A stretch of 64,000 nucleotides of DNA, from positions 62,001 through 126,000 of the forward strand of contig JANCRA010000018.1 of NCBI GenBank assembly GCA_024362935.1. The letters are read 5' to 3'. Shown piece by piece: positions 34,255-45,502 of this stretch. A program made the translations under genes and the position numbers. Under the pieces are notes generated by a model. The model did not search any database and was not told the DNA's origin. It saw only the letters and a program-made list of their open reading frames with translations. Position 1 is the first letter of the stretch; each line of letters begins with the position of its first letter. The stretch is from Setophaga petechia (taxonomy: Eukaryota; Chordata; Aves; Passeriformes; Parulidae).

Positions 34255-36000
34255 GTCTGGCGCCCTGAGGCAGTTCAAGGAATGGCTCCTCCTCTTGGAT
34301 CATCATTCCCTCGCTTCTGTCCCACAGCCCTGCCATGGAATTATTTATTTGTTATTAATTTCCCTGAGGCAGTTCAAGGAATGGCTTCTCTTTTTGGATT
34401 TTCATTCCCTTGCTTCTGTCCCAAAGCCCTGCTATTGAATTAGCCATGGAATTATTTATTTATTATGAACTTCCCTGAGGAAGTTCAAGGAATGGCTCCT
34501 CCTCTTGGATCATCATTCCCTTGCTTCTGTCCCAAATCTCTACCATTGAATTAGCCACAGAATTATTTATTTGTTATTAACTTCCCTGAGGAAGTTCAAG
34601 GAATGGCTCCTCCTTTTGGATCTTCATTCCCTTGCTTCAGTCCCAAATCTCTACCATTGAATTACCCATGGAATTATTTATTTATTATTTCCCTGAGGAA
34701 GTTCAAGGAATGGCTCCTCCTCTTGGATCACTGTTCCCTTGCTTCTGTCCCACAGCCCTGCCATTGAATTACCCATGGAATTATTTATTTGTTATGAACT
34801 TCCCTGAGGAAGTTCAAGGAATGGCTCCTTCTCTTGGATCATCATTCCCTTGCTTCTGTCCCACAGCCCTGCCATTGAATTACCCATGGAATTATTTGTT
34901 ATTAACTTCCCTTAGGAAGTTCAAGGAATGGCTCCTCCTCTTGGATCTTCATTCCCTTGCTTCTGTCCCACAGCCCTGCCATGGAATTAGCCATGGAATT
35001 ATTTATTTGTTATTAACTTCCCTGAGGCAGTTCAAGGAATGGCTTCTCTTTTTGGATTTTCATTCCCTTGCTTCTGTCCCAAAGCCCTGCCATTGAATTA
35101 GCCATGGAATTATTTATTTATTATTTCCCTGAGGAAGTTCAAGGAATGGCTCCTCCTTTTGGATCACTGTTCCCTTGCTTCTGTCCCACAGCCCTGCCAT
35201 TGAATTAGCCACAGAATTATTTATTTGTTATTAACTTCCCTGAGGCAGTTCAAGGAATGGCTCCTCCTCTTGGATCATCATTCCCTTGCTTCTGTCCCAA
35301 ATCTCTACCATTGAATTACCCATGGAATTATTTATTTGTTATTAACTTCCCTGAGGAAGTTCAAGGAATGGCTCCTCCTTTTGGATCATCATTCCCTTGC
35401 TTCTGTCCCACAGCCCTTCAATTGAATTACCCATGGAGTTATTTATTTATTATTTCCCTGAGGCAGTTCAAGGAATGGCTCCTCCTTTTGGATCTTCATT
35501 CCCTTGCTTCTGTCCCACAGCCCTGCCATTGAATTACCCATGGAATTGTTTATTTGTTATTAACGTCCCTGAGGAAGTTCAAGGAATGGCTCCTCCTCTT
35601 GGATAATTGCTCCCTTGCTTCTGTCCCAAAGCCCTGCCATTGAATTAGCCATGGAATTATTTATTTGTTATGAACTTCCCTGAGAAAGTTCAAGGAATGG
35701 CTCCTCCTCTTGGATCATCATTCCCTTGCTTCTGTCCCACAGCCCTGCCATTGAATTAACCACAGAATTATTTATTTATTATGAACTTCCCTGAAGAAGT
35801 TCAAGGAATGGCTCCTCCCCTTGGATCATTGTTCCCTTGCTTCTGTCCCACAGCCCTGCCATTGAATTACCCATGGAATTGTTTATTTGTTATTAACGTC
35901 CCTGAGGAAGTTCAAGGAATGGCTCCTCCTCTTTTTGGATTTTTATTCCCTTGCTTCTGTCCCAAATCTCTTCCATGGAATTAGCCATGGAATTATTTAT
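34255..36000. repeat. 111-bp minisatellite, 16 units
   Basis: The word gttcaaggaatgg recurs at 34273, 34372, 34483, 34594, 34701, 34812, 34919, 35030, 35137, 35248, 35359, 35466, 35577, 35688, 35799 and 35910. The usual period is 111 bp. One step of 99 bp and several of 107 bp reflect optional small blocks (loss of gaattagccat-type sequence, or of tgttatgaac). Each unit ends in tggaattatttatttgttat. Because 111 is divisible by three, frames of 60-154 codons stay open across several units until a 4-bp indel breaks them. Confidence 0.97.
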
Positions 36001-36635
36001 AGCAGCCCTTTTTGAGCCAGGCCATCCTCCAGCACTCAGGAATTACTGCAGAGCTGCTGGGAGTCTGTGTGGTGGGAATTGTGGATTTGGGAGAGGTGGG
36101 AAGCACAGGGATGTCTCCCTCAGTGCTCCCCTGGAGCCCAGCCCTGGGATGGAGATCACCCCTCACTGACCCCTCCTGCTGGGTTTTCTGCTTTTCCACA
36201 GGAAAGAGCTGCAAATTCTCTCATGGGAATTTCTTGGGTTTCAGGGTTTTGTTTTTTTTTCCCTAAAAATAATACATCCCTTAAGTGAAAGTGTCTGAGC
36301 CAAAGGGGCTCATTGGTGTTCAGAATTTAATTTAAAATCATGTTTGTTCAGTCTTCCCATGAAGACAATGAATTCAAGTTTTGATGCACTCTGGAAGCCA
36401 AGGATGTCATCTTGTTTTTCTTTTGTCCCTGTCATATTCCCCACTAATTTCCTTGGCTTTATTCACCATTTCAGTCCTTTCCTTGGGTTTTATTTCACTT
36501 GAAAAGGAGAAAATCAGCTTCCCATTTTTCTGTTGATTCCTGAAAATTGTGGGAAATGGGTGGTAAATAAGCTTTAGGATAAGGAATTTCTTCTTTTTTG
36601 ATGGATAAATAGGAAGAGGATTATATGTTTGGGTT
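36001..36635. other. Unique sequence, no gene seen
   Basis: No gene or repeat was recognised. There are short overlapping frames in the GC-rich first 250 bp, then AT-rich sequence. Confidence 0.4.
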
Positions 36636-36885
36636 TTTACTCTTCCTTTTTTGCTTTGCTTTCTTCTTGACTTTATCCTGATGCTTCCTTTCTCTGCCAG
36701 AACTTTGGAATTTCTTGTCGTAGTGCCAATAGATTTAGGCTCAAGTTTAACAAAATTAAGTGTTAATTTGGTAATGGAGACAAAGACCCACTGAAGCCCA
36801 GCCTTGATGAAAGAAGCTGTTGGTGTCCAGGGAGGATCAGGGCCCTCAGGGCAGTGGGAATTGATGATTTTTGGCCAAGAAAGGT
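36636..36885 (+). repeat. Left arm of a 250-bp inverted duplication
   Basis: This segment is the reverse complement of 39061-39317 with a small number of substitutions and short indels. Matched blocks include cctgatgcttcctttctct, ccaatagatttaggctcaag and ggcagtgggaattgatgatt. The two arms enclose about 2.2 kb. They are either two oppositely oriented copies of one unnamed interspersed repeat or a true inverted duplication. Confidence 0.92.
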
Positions 36886-37618
36886 TCTACCAGGCCATCC
36901 CCACCATTGAAATGCACTGGTTTCCTCATCCCAAATCCTGGAATTACATTCAGCAGCCTCCTGTACCTTGCCCAAATCTTTTTCTCCAGCAGTGCCCGGA
37001 AGCATCTCTGGAATAATCCCATTTAAAATTCATTGCTTTGTATTTTTAACTTCAACCCCAAAATGCTGAGACAGCTCAATGTGTCTGGAGCCACTCTCTG
37101 CATCCCAATCATTCCAGCATCTGCCCCATGACCTGGTCAGCATTTATCCCTCCCATGTTTTTGCAAGGAAAAATTGTCTCTAACACTGTTCTAGGCAAGG
37201 TTTACAAGGTTTCATGATTAAAAATGCATTTTTATGCTGTTTCCAAAACACCACTTTCACTTTATTGCTAAAGTGGTATAAATTCCACGGTGAGCACTCT
37301 ATGAAATGCTATTTATAGAAGAAATAAATGGAGCTGCAGCCCTGTGCTGGGGTTTGCTGGCTCAAGATGAGCTGTATTTTATACCTGGCAATTATGCACA
37401 GAAAAGCAAGAGGGAGAAAAATGCTGTTGGAAATGATTGTGGGGTTTGTGTGGCCCTGTGCAACATCCAACAGTGGCTGGTGAGACCTGCCAGGATGATC
37501 TGAACTAAAAAAATCAGGGTGGCAGTAACAAATTGTCCTTTTCTGCTGCCTCTGTAATTCAGTGATCCATTATTGCTGGGATGGGGATTCCAGAGGAGGC
37601 AGCAGCTGCAGCCTTTGC
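36886..37618. other. Unique sequence, no gene seen
   Basis: No gene or repeat was recognised. A 65-codon frame at 37306-37503 has no supporting signals. Confidence 0.4.
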
Positions 37619-37775
37619 TGGGAATGGGGCTTGGAGATGTTCCTGCAAGGATTTAGGGGCTGGACTCATGGTGGGAATGGGGCTTGGGGATGTTCCTGCA
37701 AGGATTTAGGGGCTGGACTCATGGTGGGAATGGGGCTTGGAGATGTTCCTGCAGGGATTTAGGGGCTGGACTGTG
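37619..37775. repeat. 53-bp tandem repeat, 3 units
   Basis: Units start at 37621, 37674 and 37727 with ggaatggggcttgg, followed by gatgttcctgcaaggattta and ggggctggact. The third unit diverges at its end. Confidence 0.95.
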
Positions 37776-37888
37776 GTCAGGTAGAGGAGCCACAGTTTGC
37801 ACCTTGATCCTGTCACCTGAGGAGAGGCAGCAGCCTCAGGTTGCACCAGATGAGGTTGGATACAAGGAAAAAAAATCCTCTTGTTTAT

Positions 37889-38605
37889 TGGAATAAATCA
37901 CACAAACTCAATTTTCTTTATATTGGAGAAAATTCCCATTCTTTATTCACATTTTTATCCAGTTTTACAGCCCTGTGTGTGACTCCAATGGGTCAGGAGC
38001 TCTCTTGCCAATCACTTCATTGGTTAGTTGTTATTAATTAACAAGTTGTTATTCTGTATTTATTGGTCAAACTCAAACCCCGGTGTGTACCTGCTGAAAA
38101 GTTGTTTTTAAGAGATAGTTTTCATTTTTCTCAGGGTGTACAAACAGTTTATGCAGGTGCTGGTTGTTTTTGCCCAGGAATAGATTGTTGTGTTAATGAA
38201 CTGCTCACACAGGATATCTTCCACATGGGAACTGCAAAGTGACGCCTTTATATTGGAGAAAATTCCCATTTTTCTTTATATTGGAGAAAATTCCCATTCT
38301 TTATTCACATTTTTATCCAGTTTTACAGCCCTGTGTGTGACTCCAATGGGTCAGGAGCTCTCTTGCCAATCCTTTTATTGGTTAGTTGTTATTAATAACA
38401 AATTGTTATTCTGTATTTATTGGTCAAACTCAAACCCCGGTGTGTACCTGCTGAAAAGTTGTTTTTAAGAGACAGTTTTCATTTTTCTCAGGGTGTAAAA
38501 CCAGTTTATGCAGGTGCTGGTTGTTTTTCCCCATGAATAGATTGTGTTAATGAACTGCTCACACCAGGATTGCTTCCACATGGGAACTGCAAAGTGACCC
38601 CTTGA
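37889..38605 (-). mobile_element. LTR-like repeat B, copies 2 and 3 in tandem (358-bp step)
   Basis: The same sequence occurs twice in tandem; for example ctttattcacatttttatcc starts at 37941 and at 38299. The copies share gactccaatgggtcaggagc, attggttagttgttatta and gcaggtgctggttgtttttt-like blocks. Between them a 28-bp piece (tttatattggagaaaattcc) is repeated once more at 38247-38276. It is the same family as the disrupted copy at 28957-29600. The reverse complement has AATAAAG, suggesting a minus-strand LTR whose body was duplicated locally. Confidence 0.75.
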
Positions 38606-38704
38606 CAAGGCCAAGACAGTAATTCCAGGCTTGATTTACTGATCTTTAAAATAATTTTTATTACAATTTTTTATAATTTTAAAACAATTTTTCTACCTTA
38701 CTGC

Positions 38705-38865
38705 AACTGTTGTCCAGCCCTGGCACAGCTGCCCAGGGCAGTGGTGGAATCCCCATCCCTGGAGGGATGGAAAAGCCACCAGGATGTGGCACTTGGGGAC
38801 AGGGGTTGGTGTTTGGATTTGGTGATGGTGGAGGGCCTTTCCCACCCAAAAGAATCCATGATCAC
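38705..38865 (+). mobile_element. CR1 LINE 3'-end fragment
   Basis: It reads cacagctgcccagggcagtg, gtggaatccccatccctgga, atgtggcacttggggacagg and ends in aaaagaatccatgatc. About 160 bp of a sense-strand CR1 3' end. Confidence 0.87.
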
Positions 38866-39060
38866 CTCAGCAAAGCAGAATTTTGCTCCAAGGAAAATTA
38901 ATTAATTTAATAAATTAAAATAAAATAAATTAATTCCAGCTGGATTATGCTCAGTTTTGGGCTGCAGGAGATGTGCAGAGCAGGACATAACACACTTCTG
39001 TCACAATGGGATATTTTATTTCCTTCCACCTTAATTTCAGAATCTGGTGAGGTGGAGATG

Positions 39061-39317
39061 ACCTTTCTTGGCCAAAAATCATCAATTCCCACTGCCCTGA
39101 GGGCCCTGATCCTCCCTGGTCACCAACAGCTTCTTTCATCAGGGTTGGGCTTCAGTGGGTCTTTGTCTCCATTACCAAATTAACAATTAATTCTTATTAA
39201 ACTTGAGCCTAAATCTATTGGCACTAACACAAGAAATTCCAAAGTTCTGGCAGGTAAAGAGAAAGGAAGCATCAGGATAAAGTCAAAAATAAAGTAAAGC
39301 AAAGAAGGAAGAGTAAA
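39061..39317 (-). repeat. Right arm of the 250-bp inverted duplication
   Basis: It is the reverse complement of 36636-36885. It has small insertions relative to the left arm (for example a tacc-like insert next to the ctgccagaacttt block) and a few substitutions. Related short open frames appear on opposite strands in the two arms only because the DNA is duplicated. Confidence 0.92.
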
Positions 39318-42114
39318 GCATTATCAAAGCATTTGGCACTTAGTGATGATTCCCCTTTATAATTTAAAGGATTTTCTTTATATATGGAAACAAATAATCC
39401 TTTTCATGTCTTCAGTGAAACCACACAACACCCAGAGCACTGGAGAGCAATTTAAATTTAAAATCACTTTCTTAAGTGAAATCCTGCAACATACAGAGCT
39501 TTGGAGAGCAATGGAAAGTCAGTAGGTTTGGGAGTTACTGGGCAGTGACTTGTGTGGTTTAATAGAGGTTAGGGAAGGAAAGAACTTAATTTTGGGAGAT
39601 TTCTTGCAAATCTTGTAATGATAATTTGAATATTAGGAACCAATATCAGGAAATATCAGGAAAACAATGTCTGAATTTTCCTCTTCAGTATATCAATATA
39701 TATAGAAGTATATCTGTGTTTATATCTAATATAAGTATATTAAAAAAATAAGTCTCAGAAATAAAATTAATAGAACAACTACAAATAAACTGCTGTAAAC
39801 CCATTTAATCTGAGGTTATTTAGGAATAAATCCAAAATTTTGAAAGACTATCCCACTGCAGCCTTGGAAATGCATTTGTCTTGGTGAAGCTGCTGTGGAT
39901 GGAGGGTAAATAATCGAGTTATTTCTGATGTCATGGTAATGACACAGCTCTGAGGTGCTGAATGACAACTTTTTGGACTTTCTTGACATTTCTGAGTTGG
40001 GAGAGCTCCTGTCTGGCACCTCCATGGCCATGCTGGGTCTGTTTTGATGCTGCTCTCCCTGTGCAGAGCTGTTGGGGAAATTCTGATTTTCCTGGTAAAA
40101 TTCTGATTTTCATGACTCCACATCTGCCAGGCAAAACCCGGTGGGGATGAGGCATTTTCCTGCTGGGGAGAGTCAGTGCAGTCCCAGGAGGTGTTAATGC
40201 TCTGTGGGGACTCAGGGTCATGTTGGTGGCCTGATTTTGTCACTAATTAAGGCTTAATTTAATGGTATTAGTTGGGTTTGTGCTGTTTTTTGAGAAATTC
40301 ATGGTTATAGCATAGATGTGTAAATAAATTACCAGCAGCACTTTGCACCTCATCCTCAATTTGAAATAAAAATGGGAAAAACCTACCAAAAAAAAAAAAA
40401 AAAAAGAAAAATAAAAAAAAGAAAAATCAAAATCCAAGGGAAAGGATTCCAGCTGAACACTGTTTTTCATTTAAAAATTATTTTCCTGTTATTCTGACTT
40501 GGTTAATATGGTTTTTATGATGAGATTGTAGGAGCTCTGCTGCACTTGGGAAATCAAAGAAAACAAGGGTTTGGGAATGTGGGGAGCCAGCCCTGTCCCA
40601 GAAACACCACCCAGCTCTTTGAGGAGTTTCAGCACAACCAGGTTTTATTTTAACATGAAAAATGTGACATCACGTGTGGAGGAAGGTTCTAAAAGCAAAT
40701 GAAATGATGGCAGCTGCTTTTAGAGTCACTTAATGCTCAAGGTAACTATTTTTACATGTCTTGTTGAAGGAAAAGAATTCATTAAAATACAATTTTCTCT
40801 TTTTTTTTCCTAAAAATATCTTTAATCCAATGGCAGATTTCTTGCAAAAAAAGGAAAAGCCATGCTCTAAAGAGAGCCTCTGTTCCCAGGGACTGGAGGG
40901 CAGGTGTGGAAAAATCCCTCTGGAGAGGATGGGTGAGAAAACTCCATGGAAGTCAGGTGGCAACAACTTCAGGCCAATAAATCCCCTGCTGAACTCCCCA
41001 AGCTCGCCTGTCAAACCCTTGAACTTCATTTTTTGAATGCATGTTTAATGCAAAAATAAATCTCTCCTCAGAGAGTGGCAAACTTGCCAGACTGAGTTAG
41101 ACACATGCAGCTGGGCCAGACTGGTTGAATATTTAATAAGTTGGCACCAGATTTTTGGTCTTGTTTGGTATTTTTTATTTTTAATTTTGTTTTTTTCTTG
41201 CTATAAAAAAAACCTCAAATCTTCATCCTGCTGTCTGAGGAAGGAGGAGAATTGAGGATTGAGTACTTTGCAAATCTTTGTCCTTACCTCAGTGGCTCAA
41301 ACGTGATTTTGGATTGCCTGTGCTGACAAGGAATTTGATGTCAGGAATTATTTGTTAAAACTCCTCTCAGCTGCTCAAAACAGGAGTAATCTTTGATAAA
41401 ATTTTGAAGAACATCTGTTCTTTGTCACTGGCAAAAATGATTTCATATATTTTTTTAAAATTTAAACTGATGTTCTTTGGGATCCTGATGAAGCACTAAT
41501 TATCCTGCCTCTGAATTGAACCATTTTAGTGCAAAAATAGTGCAAAAATAAAACCCATTAGAAGGGAATGCAGCCACTGGGGCTGAGGAGTGGAAAATGG
41601 AGATAATGGACAGGCAGCCTGGGACTTTTGGGAGTGGGATAAATGCAGTTGCAGCATCTGAGGGAAGAAGCCAATGGTTATTTACTGCTGGCCTGGATTT
41701 ATCTGGGGTGTTTCCCTGTGAATTGGGCTCCATAAATGTGTTATTTTTAAAGAGCCCCCAGGGCCTTTGGGATGTGGAGAAAATCAGGAGGATGATCAAA
41801 TTAAAAGTGAAGCTGTGACATAAAGTGGATAAATGTTAGGATTGGGTGCCATAGCCATAAATAAGGGCTGGTAATTCCTCCTGACGTGCTCCACACAGAT
41901 ATTTTACCCAGCTCTCCTGAGAAGCAGTTACAAGTTCCCTGGAGTGTGGTTCAGTGCAGACTCTGAATAGGTTTCCTTTTTTTATTTGGCCATTTATATT
42001 TCCTGCATTTCTGGGGTTTTCTGCTTTTACACAGAAAAGGAAAACACACAAAACACTTGGTTTGGAAGGGCTGCTGAGGTGCCAAGTGTGGCTTCAACGT
42101 GTGACAGATGAACT
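39318..42114. other. Unique sequence, no gene seen
   Basis: AT-rich single-copy-looking DNA. It contains an A homopolymer region at about 40388-40430 and AT-rich simple sequence at 39680-39775. Open frames of 60-131 codons around 39.8-41.0 kb overlap in several phases and are not supported as exons. Confidence 0.5.
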
Positions 42115-42182
42115 TTTATAGGAGATTTCCTCACCAAAAGTGGTGCCAAACATTGGCCCAGCTGCCCAGGGCAGAGGTGCTC

Positions 42183-43788
42183 TGATGGAACCCTGGTTAT
42201 TGAGAATTTCAGACTTTCTGTGCTGAAATTGGAGGCACTGACCAGGAGAACACTGCCTTGACCTGAGGCCGTGGGGAAGGATCCCAAAATGGAATGGTGG
42301 AACTGGGATTGAGGATTTGGAGTTTGGATAGAAATGTGTGAGATCACAGGGTGGGAAACTCAGAGTTTAAGGGTTTAGAATGTAGTAATAAATATAAAGG
42401 AAGATGGAGGTTTTATGGTGGAGGCTCCTCCACCTTCTCCTCCACCTTCTCCTCCACCTTCTCCTCCACCTTCTCCTCCACCTTCTCCTCCACCTTCTCC
42501 TCCACCTTCTCCTCCACCTTCTCCTCCACCTTCTCCTCCACCTTCTCCTCCACCTTCTCCTCCACCTTCTCCTCCACCCTTCTCCTCCACCCTTCTCCTC
42601 CACCCTTCTCCTCCACCCTTCTCCTCCACCCTTCTCCTCCACCCTTCTCCTCCACCCTTCTCCTCCACCCTTCTCCTCCACCCTTCTCCTCCACCCTTCT
42701 CCTCCACCCTTCTCCTCCACCCTTCTCCTCCACCCTTCTCCTCCACCCTTCTCCTCCACCCTTCTCCTCCACCCTTCTCCTCCACCCTTCTCCTCCACCC
42801 TTCTCCTCCACCCTTCTCCTCCACCCTTCTCCTCCACCCTTCTCCTCCACCCTTCTCCTCCACCCTTCTCCTCCACCCTTCTCCTCCACCCTTCTCCTCC
42901 ACCCTTCTCCTCCACCCTTCTCCTCCACCCTTCTCCTCCACCCTTCTCCTCCACCCTTCTCCTCCACCCTTCTCCTCCACCCTTCTCCTCCACCCTTCTC
43001 CTCCACCCTTCTCCTCCACCCTTCTCCTCCACCCTTCTCCTCCACCCTTCTCCTCCACCCTTCTCCTCCACCCTTCTCCTCCACCCTTCTCCTCCACCCT
43101 TCTCCTCCACCCTTCTCCTCCACCCTTCTCCTCCACCCTTCTCCTCCACCCTTCTCCTCCACCCTTCTCCTCCACCCTTCTCCTCCACCCTTCTCCTCCA
43201 CCCTTCTCCTCCACCCTTCTCCTCCACCCTTCTCCTCCACCCTTCTCCTCCACCCTTCTCCTCCACCCTTCTCCTCCACCCTTCTCCTCCACCCTTCTCC
43301 TCCACCCTTCTCCTCCACCCTTCTCCTCCACCCTTCTCCTCCACCCTTCTCCTCCACCCTTCTCCTCCACCCTTCTCCTCCACCCTTCTCCTCCACCCTT
43401 CTCCTCCACCCTTCTCCTCCACCCTTCTCCTCCACCCTTCTCCTCCACCCTTCTCCTCCACCCTTCTCCTCCACCCTCGTGTTTGGGTGGTTTTGTGGAA
43501 TTGGATAAAAAGACCCCATTGCAGGCACGGGTGGTTGGTTATTGGGTTAAAAATAAAAATACTTTAGGTGTCATTTGTTAATTGGACAGTTCATCCTTAA
43601 AGGCCTTGCAGAGAGAGATGGGGCTCCATTTTTAGATTGTGAGAGTGAAGTGCTGCAGAACTCACAGCTTGTAAAACTGTAATATAGATAAGAAATTATA
43701 ACCATCCGAGTCTGAAGATGAAATACCATCCTGAGTGCTTTCAATCCCAATCCTGACCCGGGCAGAAAAAGGAGATAAAGAGCTGACA
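42183..43788 (+). mobile_element. Solo LTR C carrying a 1-kb internal minisatellite
   Basis: It starts TGATGGAACCCTGG and ends AGAGCTGACA. It is bordered by gtgctc (42177-42182) and gtgttc (43789-43794), a 6-bp target duplication with one mismatch. Non-repeat parts are 42183-42427 and 43478-43788, about 556 bp together, a normal LTR size. They include an AT-rich segment with tataaaggaa and, downstream, taaaaataaaaatac. The other 1,050 bp is the 12/13-bp array. A short relative of its 5' end is at 47558-47635. No coding region for retroviral proteins is present. Confidence 0.8.
42428..43477. repeat. 12-bp then 13-bp minisatellite (12 + 69 units)
   Basis: From 42428 there are 12 units of ctccaccttctc. 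From 42572 there are 69 full units of ctccacccttctc, one C longer, then a partial unit. I found no deviation from either unit. The plus strand has no G for the whole length. The minus strand is G/A-rich with closely spaced GGG and GG runs. Several frames on both strands stay open for 357-388 codons; the translations are pure SPPPFSSTLLLHP-like or EEKGGGEGWRRRV-like repeats and are not proteins of known function. Confidence 0.98.
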
Positions 43789-43925
43789 GTGTTCCCACTC
43801 CTGGAGGGATCTAAAGCCACCAGGAATGTGGCACTTGGGACATGGGGCAGTGGTGGCCTCAGCAGTGATAGGAATGGTTGGATTTGATGGTCTTGGAGAT
43901 TTTATCCAAGTTTTTTAAATGATGC

Positions 43926-45378
43926 TGTGGTTTTTCTCTTTGTCCCTTTCTCAGGACAGCTGGCTGCACCTCAGGGGAAAGAGAAATAATTATTATTTTT
44001 GTGCAGTTATGGTGGTGATGAAAATTTCATTTATAAATTCCAGCCTGTGGCCAAGCTCCGTGCAAGGAACAGGGTTAAAAAAAAGGAGTGATTATGTTCT
44101 CTAAATGCTGAAATCCTTCTCTGGAGCCTTCTCTAGGATAACTTTTGAAAATGGGATTTTCTTCCTAAATTCTTGGAGGAGGAATTGGAATTGGTCAGGA
44201 ATCTTGGATTGGGAGCTAAGCCTGTCCTTTGGAAACACATCAGGTCAAGTCTCCAGTTATTCAGGAAGAGAAGGAAACACCAGAAACTCCTGAATATTTC
44301 TGGGTTTTTTTTGTGGCATGAATTAATCATCTTGTAAAAATTCTCCCTTTATTTATTGTTTTTGTGGAGTGAAACTTGGATGTGTATTTTTGTGGGTAAC
44401 AGATGTTGGAATAAATTTTTGAAGAGGTGAAAATAACAAGTATCTTGGCTTAATTTCCAAAATTGGTCAGCTTGGTGTGAGTTCTGCTGTTTTTTGGCCC
44501 TCTGTGGTAAATGTCTATTTTTGGCCTCTAATGTATTGTGGAGAGAAGGGAATAATGCACTGAGAAATCCAAACTATATTGCAAATCTTATCTGGATGGA
44601 ATTGAATTCTTCACCCTGACACAGCGGAAAATGCAGGGATATCACCTCAGGATGTGTGATTAAGCTGAGGTATTTTTCATCACAATATCTTGTTTTTTGA
44701 TGGAGTACAAGCAATCAGAAATTGCTCTGTGCTTTGTAAACAGCTGCATTTCCCATTCCACGCTTTTGTTCTGTAATATTTTTAACATCACAGACTTTTT
44801 ACAATATAAAATATAAGAATACTTGGTTTTTTTTTTTTTTTTTTTGCTGTGTTTATGAGAATTCTCCCCTCTGAAAATCACAAAGCTCAATTTTCTATCA
44901 GAAGCACTGAAGTCACAAATGAAGACTGATCCTCTCTCTGAACTGCCCTTCTGGTGAGCCACGGCGTGGGGTTGGCACAATCTGTTCCTCCAACAGGGAG
45001 AAGCTGCAGAGCAAAGCTTGGTTTGATGGGAAATCCAGCAGGACGCGACTGCGGATCGTTGGAATAATTTGAATTTAGTGATGCTAATGAATCTTCTCCC
45101 TCGTCCTGGGCTGTGTTTGGTGGGAGAGTTGGAAATGAAGGGAAGCAGATATTGGAATTACCAGGGCAATCAGGCTTCATCATCACCACCCAGCAGAACA
45201 TTTTATTTCAGCACTGAACGGGAAATATTCTGGACAGTGGCGTTAATATTTTTGCTTTGAGGCACGTTCAAATTAACCAATTCTAGGCATAGGAGAAAGT
45301 GAAAATCACAAATACCCAGAGCATTTGCTGCACCCCAGATGATGGATTCTAAGCTCAAGGTAGGATTCTTACAGATAA
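43926..45378. other. Unique sequence, no gene seen
   Basis: No gene or named repeat. A run of about 21 T lies near 44828. Frames of 60-106 codons lack exon signals. Confidence 0.5.
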
Positions 45379-45482
45379 ATCACAGAATTCCCAGAATCAC
45401 AGGGTTGGAAGAAACCTTCAGAATCATAGAGTCCAACCCAGCCCCAACGCCTCAATTAAACCATGGCACCCAGTGCCACATT
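45379..45482 (-). mobile_element. CR1 LINE 3'-end fragment
   Basis: The plus strand reads cagaatcacagggttggaag, aaaccttcagaatcatagag, tccaacccagccccaacgcc and accatggcacccagtgccac. It is a short reversed CR1 3' end, immediately followed by the 299-bp tandem block. Confidence 0.88.
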
Positions 45483-45502
45483 TACTCATTTTTATTTTTT
45501 TT

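Larger units (their letters stand above)
42115..43925 (+). mobile_element. CR1 fragment split by LTR C
   Basis: The left piece (42115-42182) reads gatttcctcacc then cccagctgcccagggcagag. The right piece (43789-43925) resumes with cccactcctggagggatcta, atgtggcacttgggacatgg and gttggatttgatggtcttgg. Joined, they give the normal sense order of a CR1 3' end, interrupted inside the gtggtggagtccc block. The interruption is exactly LTR C. Confidence 0.8.

Noticed and set aside
34632..35096. A 154-codon plus frame
   Set aside because: It lies within the 111-bp array. It stays open because 111 is divisible by three and ends at an indel.
42351..43581. Open frames of 357-388 codons on both strands
   Set aside because: They are the 12/13-bp minisatellite read in several phases. 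The translations are pure repeats and exist on both strands at once.
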